Origin: an uncultured euryarchaeote
GTDB taxonomy: Archaea > Thermoplasmatota > Poseidoniia > Poseidoniales > Poseidoniaceae
Direction of reading: 5' to 3'
Assembly: GCA_937892945.1 (NCBI GenBank)
Contig: CALBIL010000044.1
Location: 38,284 to 102,283, forward strand
Length of the DNA: 64,000 nucleotides
Part shown: positions 58,914 to 64,000 of the stretch, piece by piece
Position numbering within the stretch: position 1 is the stretch's first letter
Layout of the letters: every line of letters starts with the position of its first letter
Position numbers and translations under genes: made by a program
Notes under the pieces: model-generated
What the model was told of the DNA's origin: nothing
Database searches by the model: none
Seen by the model: only the letters and a program-made list of their open reading frames with translations

Positions 58914-60431
58914 ATGAGTGAAGTTCCTGAAGGCATGTCACTGGGTCCGCAAGAGCGTCGCCCTCCTCGGCCAACAGCTACCATGACGATGACGCGTAAT
59001 GGAGAAAGGGGTATCGAAGTCTTGCTTGGCCTTCGCTCTGAAACAATGGCAGCATTTCCTGGTTACTGGGCCTTTCCCGGTGGCGGGTTGTCACGCGTTG
59101 ATGCAGCAGCCGTAGAAGAGTTGGAAGGTTTTGAAGGCCCCGAAGCAAAAGCCATTGCTTGTATTCTTCGTGAAATGAGTGAAGAATTAGGACTCGCACC
59201 GTCCGAACACGGATTGGTTGCGCTACCAATTGAAGCTCGTAAGGAAATTGTTGCTGATAAAAGTCGATACTTACCACTTGCACTGGCAGGAGCATTTCCG
59301 TATGATACACGATCCCTCAAGGTGTTAAGTCACCGAATCACCCCTCCTTTTGGCCCAATACAATTTGATAATGCTTTCTTGCACCTTCATGCCGGTCTTG
59401 CCAAAGATGTACCAGAGATCGACTTGGAACCTCAAACTGAATTCACCGAGATTCTGTGGGCATCACCGAATGAAATTCTGCAGAAATGGGCGAGTCATGA
59501 AATGAAGGTTGCTCCACCTGTCGTGACGCTCCTCATGGAAATCGAACGTACGCTTGAACGAAAAGACCGTGATATGCTCAAAGCGGCCCAAGACATCAGT
59601 GAACGATTACCAGGCCGTCGTTCGATTTTGTTTGCTCATGGTGTGGAAGTCGTACCTGTACGAACAGACACTCTCCCGCCGGCTGACCATACCAACTGCT
59701 ATCTTGTTGGCGACCCTGAAGGTGAATTTATTCTGGTTGACCCTGCATCTCACCTCCGAGAAGGGATGGAGGATATGGCCAAAGCAGTGGACCGACATAA
59801 AGGGACACTCATTGCCATGATGTTTACCCATTCACATGGCGACCATGTGGGCGATATTGGATTGCTTCGGGAAGCGTTTGATGTTCCGATTTGGGGCAGC
59901 GAATATACGGCTCGTAGCGTCGAATGCCAACGAATACTCACCGAAGGCGAGATGCTTGAACTCGGTAATCAGACATGGCAGGTTCTCATCACACCTGGTC
60001 ATCATCCCGGGCATATCTGCTTACTTGGTGACGCTGGACTTATTGCCGGAGATATGGTTGCAGGTATTGGCACCATTCTTATCCCACCACATACTGGAGA
60101 CATGAATATCTACATGGAACAACTTGAACGCTTGAAGAACCTCAAGCCACACCTCTTGTTTCCGAGCCATGGACCAGTCATAGCCCTCCCGACAATGAAA
60201 TTCGACCACTACTTATCCCACAGACAAGCACGCCATGATGCTGTTTATGCTGCAGTTAAGTCGGGAATACACTCGCTCACAGATATTGCAAAAACAGCCT
60301 ATGCAGACACCCCCGATGCACATCCTGGTCTTGCTGTTGACCAAACGCTCTCACACCTCATGTCGCATCAGCGTGCAGGTACAATTGTTGAAGATTCCAC
60401 CAAGTGGACTGTTCAAGGAACCAAACCTTAG
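58914..60431 (+). CDS. Nudix hydrolase fused to metallo-beta-lactamase domain
   Basis: Residues about 20-225 form a Nudix domain: FPGYWAFPGGGL and a Nudix box ending REMSEELGL, with an insertion of about 20 residues inside the box (VDAAAVEELEGFEGP). Residues about 240-420 are a metallo-beta-lactamase domain with the zinc motif FTHSHGDHVGD, then TPGHHPGHICL and GDMVAG. The last 80 residues look like the winged helix of LACTB2-type enzymes (SLTDIAKTAYADTP). Human LACTB2 is an RNA endonuclease; the Nudix half resembles NUDT19/RP2-type CoA or nucleotide hydrolases. The two activities may act in sequence on one substrate; this is inferred. Confidence 0.88.
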   Translation: MSEVPEGMSLGPQERRPPRPTATMTMTRNGERGIEVLLGLRSETMAAFPGYWAFPGGGLSRVDAAAVEELEGFEGPEAKAIACILREMSEELGLAPSEHGLVALPIEARKEIVADKSRYLPLALAGAFPYDTRSLKVLSHRITPPFGPIQFDNAFLHLHAGLAKDVPEIDLEPQTEFTEILWASPNEILQKWASHEMKVAPPVVTLLMEIERTLERKDRDMLKAAQDISERLPGRRSILFAHGVEVVPVRTDTLPPADHTNCYLVGDPEGEFILVDPASHLREGMEDMAKAVDRHKGTLIAMMFTHSHGDHVGDIGLLREAFDVPIWGSEYTARSVECQRILTEGEMLELGNQTWQVLITPGHHPGHICLLGDAGLIAGDMVAGIGTILIPPHTGDMNIYMEQLERLKNLKPHLLFPSHGPVIALPTMKFDHYLSHRQARHDAVYAAVKSGIHSLTDIAKTAYADTPDAHPGLAVDQTLSHLMSHQRAGTIVEDSTKWTVQGTKP

Positions 60432-60456
60432 AACACCCCCTCCGTTAGGAGGATTT

Positions 60457-61476
60457 ATGCCTCGTAGAGTTGAATTTACCAAAGCCGGCTCACCGAGTAC
60501 GATTCGAATAGCTGAAATGCCGATGCCAGAGCCTACAAACGGTGAAGTTCGGGTCAAGGTGGCTTTTGCTGGAATCAACTTTGCAGACCTTTTGATGCGG
60601 CTCGGGTTCTATCAACCTCGCCCACCTTATCCGTTTACTCCAGGTTACGAAGTCAGCGGCGTCATCGATGCTGTAGGTGAGGGCAATACTGAATTTACCC
60701 TTGGCCAGCGAGTCGTCGCTGCCATGTCTACTGGCGGTCAAGCAAGCCATGTGATTGTTGACCAAAGCCGTGTGTTAGCGCTTCCTGACGAAATCGATTT
60801 AGATGTCGCAGCAGCCATGCCGGTCACCTACCTTACGGCCCATCATATGTTGCACCATTTGGGCCATATGACAAAAGATGAGTCCGTATTGATTCATGGT
60901 GGTGCAGGAGGCGTAGGTACTGCTGCTCTCCAATTGTGTAAATGGGCTGGTGTCACAAGGGTTTGGGCGACTGCGTCCGGATCGAAATCCAGCATCATCG
61001 AGTCACTTGGTGGGCGAGCAATTGACCGACATAACGAGGATTTTGTAAGCATCATCAAGAAAGAAACGGAAGGAACTGGAGTCGACCATATTCTTGACCC
61101 AATCGGTGGCGACCATCTCACTCGATCTCTTTCAGTTCTCAAAGAAGGTGGACGGCTCTATACTTACGGAATGTCTGCTGCCGCACCAACAGCGAAACGC
61201 TCTCTTCTTCGAACTTATTTAGCATGGAGAAAAACTCCTGGTTTTGATCCACTTCGATTGATGACACGTAATCGGGGCGTGTTTGGTGTTCACATGGGCA
61301 CATGGAAGGATGAAACGGTGATGCAAGCCCAACTCCAAAAAATATTGGGAGGGGTAATGAGCGGGGCCCTTTCACCTGTGATTGATTCAGTATTTGATGT
61401 CGAAAACGTAGCAGAGGCGCATCAATATCTTCACGATGGAAAAAACATTGGGAAAGTTCTACTTCGTTTCAAGTGA
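60457..61476 (+). CDS. Zinc-independent MDR family oxidoreductase (quinone reductase-like)
   Basis: This 339-residue protein belongs to the medium-chain dehydrogenase/reductase superfamily: N-terminal GroES-like domain (VRVKVAFAGINFADLLMRLG, PFTPGYEVSG) and NADPH-binding IHGGAGGVGTAALQLCKWAG. The catalytic zinc Cys/His set of alcohol dehydrogenases is missing, as in quinone oxidoreductases and the VAT-1 group, whose C-terminal part it resembles (VENVAEAHQYLHDGKNIGK). The electron acceptor is unknown. A perfect AGGAGGA lies 3 bases before the ATG. It overlaps or nearly touches the RqcH gene downstream. Confidence 0.92.
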   Translation: MPRRVEFTKAGSPSTIRIAEMPMPEPTNGEVRVKVAFAGINFADLLMRLGFYQPRPPYPFTPGYEVSGVIDAVGEGNTEFTLGQRVVAAMSTGGQASHVIVDQSRVLALPDEIDLDVAAAMPVTYLTAHHMLHHLGHMTKDESVLIHGGAGGVGTAALQLCKWAGVTRVWATASGSKSSIIESLGGRAIDRHNEDFVSIIKKETEGTGVDHILDPIGGDHLTRSLSVLKEGGRLYTYGMSAAAPTAKRSLLRTYLAWRKTPGFDPLRLMTRNRGVFGVHMGTWKDETVMQAQLQKILGGVMSGALSPVIDSVFDVENVAEAHQYLHDGKNIGKVLLRFK

Positions 61477-61520
61477 GGATTGAAGAAGCGTCGACTACAG
61501 GTATGTTCGGGGCGAGATGC

Positions 61521-63695
61521 ATGAAAGCGACAATGTCAGGCTTTGACTTACGTGCAGTTGCCCGTGAGTTGAATGAATACGCTGGTGCTTATGTCAAAAA
61601 AGCGTACATGCCGCACTATGAACAAATTGTACTCCGTATAAATCCAAAAGACACGGATCAGTTCGATTTGGTGCTGGTACGTGGCGCTCGAATCTACACT
61701 TCCAATAGAGACCGACCAATGCCCATGATACCGCCTCCTTTTGCCATGGTTCTTCGGAAGCATCTGAAAAATGCACGAATGATCGGCGTCCGACAACTTG
61801 GTTTTGACCGGGTCTTGTGTTTTAATTTCGATACGAAATTCGGACAATACCATCTCTATGTTGAAGTGTTTCGGGATGGAAATATTATTTTGACTGATGC
61901 TGAAGACACGATTATCTTACCTCTCACACATGCCTCTTATGCTGGTCGCACCCTGAAAAAAGGTGTCACATATCAACCACCACCGCCTGCAATGGACCCT
62001 CATGAAATTGAATTGGAACACCTCGCTGAAATGTTCGAATCTTCAGACAGAGACCTTGTCTCAACGCTTGGCGGTAAAGTCAACCTCGGAGGCACTCACG
62101 CCAACGCGGTTTGTGCGTTGGCCGGCATGGAAGCAAACATCGACACACAAGAGGCTGATACTCAGAAAGTCCACAGTGCATTGAAGACACTTCTCGCCGA
62201 CTTAGCCCAAAGTAAGGAAGGCTATCTCCTCCTCAAACCGGATAAAGAAAATTCGAATGATGAACTCGAGTCTCAAGCCTCAAGTCATGAGCCAAATGGA
62301 AAGAGAGATCGCTTCTTTGAACAATTTGCATGTGAAGCAACACCGATTCTTTTACCGAATCATCATCAATTCACAAAGGTCTCCTTTCCAACATTGTGTG
62401 AATCGGTCGATGCATGGAAAGGTGCCCATGATGCAATGGCATTAGCCCGACGTGAAGCCGAAAAAATGGATATCGCAGCCCCTGGACGCGGTCACTCTAC
62501 GGATGTTGAGCGTTTAGAGCGTCGGAAAATACAGCAAGAAAAGGCACTGGAAGGTTTCTCTGTCAAAATCGAGAAACAACAAATGCTTGGACATCGGATT
62601 CAAAATAATTGGACACATATCGAAAGTCTGCTTTCTCAAGTATCGGCTGCAGTTGAAGAGAAGGGTTGGAAGCAAGTCAAAAAAGATGTAAAAGAAATTC
62701 CTTGGATTGTTTCACTGAATCCTGCAGACCGTAGTTTTGTAACGGTTTTACCTGACGACGAGAGTCAACCAAATGGCCCACAAGCCACCCTTTGTTTGGA
62801 TGAAAATGTACATCAGAATGCTCAACGTCATTTTGAAGCAGCACGCAAACAAAAAGACAAAACCAAAGGTGCTGTTGAAGCACTTGAAGAAACGACTCTT
62901 TTCTTACAACGTGCTAAAAAGAAAGAAGAAAAACAAAACGAGAGTGGTAAGCTCAACAAAATCAAACGAAGTAAGCGTCTTTGGTTTGAAAACCACCGTT
63001 GGAGTATGATCAGCGGAGGACATTTACTGGTTGGTGGAAAAGATGCAAAAGGAAACGATGCCATCGTCAAGAAGCACCTTTCTGGTTCTGACATGTACCT
63101 CCACGCCGACTTACACGGTGCCCCAAGTTGCAGTTTACGAGCAACCCAAGGTTTTGCTGCTGACCAGCACAAGCCCGCCCATATTCCCGATGATGTTCCC
63201 GCTTTCCGACTGATTGACAAACTCGGTGATGAGCGCATAACACCTGAAAAACTCGAGGAAGCCGCTACTTTAGCACTGTGCTGGAGCCGAGCATGGGCAG
63301 GCGGCGGGGCACATGGTACAGTCTACTCGGTCAAACCAGCTCAAGTATCCAAAACCGCTCAAACTGGAGAATATGTCGGCAAGGGTGCATTTATTGTTCG
63401 AGGTCAACGCCAATGGTTCAAAGATTTGGATGTTCAAATTGGAATTGGAATTGTTGCTGTTAACGGAGTACCTCTCCTTATGGGAGGGTTGCCGGAAACC
63501 ATCCGCTCAATATGTCAACGCTATGCAATCCTACGACCTGGTTTAGTGAAGAAGGAACAACTTGCCAATAGAATTTACAAAAATACCGGTCTAATGACCG
63601 ATGATGTGTTACCTGTTTTACCCGGTGCTGCAGAAATCATTGAAGACTACGGAATCTTCAGTCCAGCTAAAAAACAAGTTCAGGAAGAAGAGTGA
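61521..63695 (+). CDS. rqcH: RqcH/NFACT family ribosome quality-control protein
   Basis: The 724-residue protein has the full NFACT layout: NFACT-N domain (MSGFDLRAVARELNEYAGA, YTSNRDRPM), a middle helix-hairpin and long coiled-coil region (about 330-510), and the NFACT-R domain (LVGGKDAKGNDAIVKKHL, MYLHADLHGAPSC). RqcH/Rqc2/NEMF proteins bind stalled large ribosomal subunits and recruit tRNA-Ala to add C-terminal tails to the stuck peptide. I chose ATG 61521, giving the usual N-terminus; GTG 61473 and ATG 61503 are also in frame. Its stop is 3 bp from the stop of the opposing RGG protein gene. Confidence 0.94.
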   Translation: MKATMSGFDLRAVARELNEYAGAYVKKAYMPHYEQIVLRINPKDTDQFDLVLVRGARIYTSNRDRPMPMIPPPFAMVLRKHLKNARMIGVRQLGFDRVLCFNFDTKFGQYHLYVEVFRDGNIILTDAEDTIILPLTHASYAGRTLKKGVTYQPPPPAMDPHEIELEHLAEMFESSDRDLVSTLGGKVNLGGTHANAVCALAGMEANIDTQEADTQKVHSALKTLLADLAQSKEGYLLLKPDKENSNDELESQASSHEPNGKRDRFFEQFACEATPILLPNHHQFTKVSFPTLCESVDAWKGAHDAMALARREAEKMDIAAPGRGHSTDVERLERRKIQQEKALEGFSVKIEKQQMLGHRIQNNWTHIESLLSQVSAAVEEKGWKQVKKDVKEIPWIVSLNPADRSFVTVLPDDESQPNGPQATLCLDENVHQNAQRHFEAARKQKDKTKGAVEALEETTLFLQRAKKKEEKQNESGKLNKIKRSKRLWFENHRWSMISGGHLLVGGKDAKGNDAIVKKHLSGSDMYLHADLHGAPSCSLRATQGFAADQHKPAHIPDDVPAFRLIDKLGDERITPEKLEEAATLALCWSRAWAGGGAHGTVYSVKPAQVSKTAQTGEYVGKGAFIVRGQRQWFKDLDVQIGIGIVAVNGVPLLMGGLPETIRSICQRYAILRPGLVKKEQLANRIYKNTGLMTDDVLPVLPGAAEIIEDYGIFSPAKKQVQEEE

Positions 63696-63698
63696 AAC

Positions 63699-64000
63699 TC
63701 ACTTCCGATCTCGACTGTAGCCGCCTTTATTGCCGCTATAGCCACCGCTTGATTGTGGCTTCTGGCCACCTTGGTAGCCTTTGCTTGAACTCTTCGTTGG
63801 TTTGAAACTCTGGCCTCGTGCTTCGCCACGGTATCCACCGCCACCGCCGCCATTACTGCTGCCGCCATCTGAATTCCGACCACCGCCACGGTATCCACCG
63901 CCGCCACCGCCACGGCCACCGCCGCCACCGCCGCCACCGCCGCCACCGCCACGATATCCGCCGCCGCCTCCGCGACCACCGTTTGAATTTCCTCGGCCAC
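63699..64000 (-). CDS. C-terminal part of a Gly/Arg/Tyr-rich (RGG-type) protein
   Basis: On the reverse strand one frame runs open from the window edge to a TGA at 63699, 100 codons. It is an extreme low-complexity sequence: blocks of Gly broken by YRGGG, GGRG and SSNGG, then a Lys/Ser/Gln-rich end (KPTKSSSKGYQGGQ, SGGYSGNKGGYSRDRK). Such tails occur on RNA-binding proteins, DEAD-box helicases and single-stranded DNA-binding proteins. The folded part lies beyond the edge, so identity is open. An Ala/Val-rich frame over the same bases is an artefact of GGC repeats. Confidence 0.75.
   Translation of the reverse strand, partial: GRGNSNGGRGGGGGYRGGGGGGGGGGGGRGGGGGGYRGGGRNSDGGSSNGGGGGGYRGEARGQSFKPTKSSSKGYQGGQKPQSSGGYSGNKGGYSRDRK

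Noticed and set aside
63680..64000. Ala/Val-rich reverse-strand frame at the right edge
   Set aside because: It is the shifted reading of GGC/GGT repeats. The neighbouring frame gives a sensible RGG-type tail ending at 63699.

Overview
The window looks like a piece of a compact genome from a marine planktonic archaeon, most likely Marine Group II (Candidatus Poseidoniales). This is inferred, not proven by a marker gene. Archaeal signs: TATA boxes about 25 nt upstream of leaderless starts, a Gar1-type H/ACA RNP protein, an archaeal RibL FAD synthase, a KorA/KorB 2-oxoacid:ferredoxin oxidoreductase, an RqcH/NFACT protein, a PGF-CTERM archaeosortase substrate and a tRNA-Gln. They sit beside genes usual in bacteria: GpsA, a PlsC-like acyltransferase, oligoribonuclease, a two-domain riboflavin synthase, aconitase A and a fused 2-oxoacid dehydrogenase E1. 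That mixture is what published Marine Group II genomes show. Genes are packed tightly, often with 4-bp ATGA overlaps or tail-to-tail stops, and no gene-free stretch exceeds 300 bp.

Layout. 1-4.0 kb: the start of a molybdenum-hydroxylase iron-sulphur subunit (cut by the window edge), a PlsC-like acyltransferase and a secreted subtilase. 4.2-9.7 kb: a very large multi-pass membrane protein and a second, membrane-anchored subtilase. 9.7-15.7 kb: oligoribonuclease, MocA and XdhC molybdenum-enzyme maturation proteins, an unknown acidic protein, acyl-CoA dehydrogenase, a Na+/Ca2+ exchanger and an aquaporin. 15.7-22.5 kb: fused E1, a TVP38-type membrane protein, an orphan response regulator, a MoeB-rhodanese fusion and thioredoxin reductase. 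22.5-25.0 kb: riboflavin/FAD operon ribB-ribL-ribE-ribH plus a small membrane protein.

25.2-27.7 kb: endonuclease IV with a histone-H1-like tail, GpsA and a small probable helix-turn-helix protein. 27.7-30.7 kb: a phnD-phnC-phnE phosphonate/phosphite uptake operon behind a promoter with two identical 16-bp palindromes. 30.7-39.4 kb: an ABC exporter pair, surface proteins, a Gar1 protein with four RanBP2-type zinc fingers and an Arg/Gly/Pro-rich tail, a TPR membrane protein and a metalloprotease-like lipoprotein. 39.5-46.2 kb: a 2.2-kilo-residue surface protein. 46.3-55.3 kb: unknown protein, aconitase, membrane-tethered cyclophilin, KorAB, a YfaP-like protein and glutaredoxin. 55.3-64 kb: tRNA-Gln(CTG), an eight-EF-hand PGF-CTERM surface protein, a tandem repeat block, a Nudix-metallo-beta-lactamase fusion, an MDR oxidoreductase, RqcH and the tail of a second RGG-rich protein.

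Together the genes suggest an aerobic or facultative heterotroph that degrades proteins outside the cell, oxidises amino- and fatty-acid-derived carbon (acyl-CoA dehydrogenase, E1, KorAB, aconitase), scavenges organic or reduced phosphorus, and makes glycerolipids by a bacterial-like route. The most unusual item is the Gar1-zinc finger-RGG fusion, which looks like a eukaryote-style RNP scaffold; the right-edge RGG protein and the H1-like tail on endonuclease IV are further examples of disordered nucleic-acid-binding tails.
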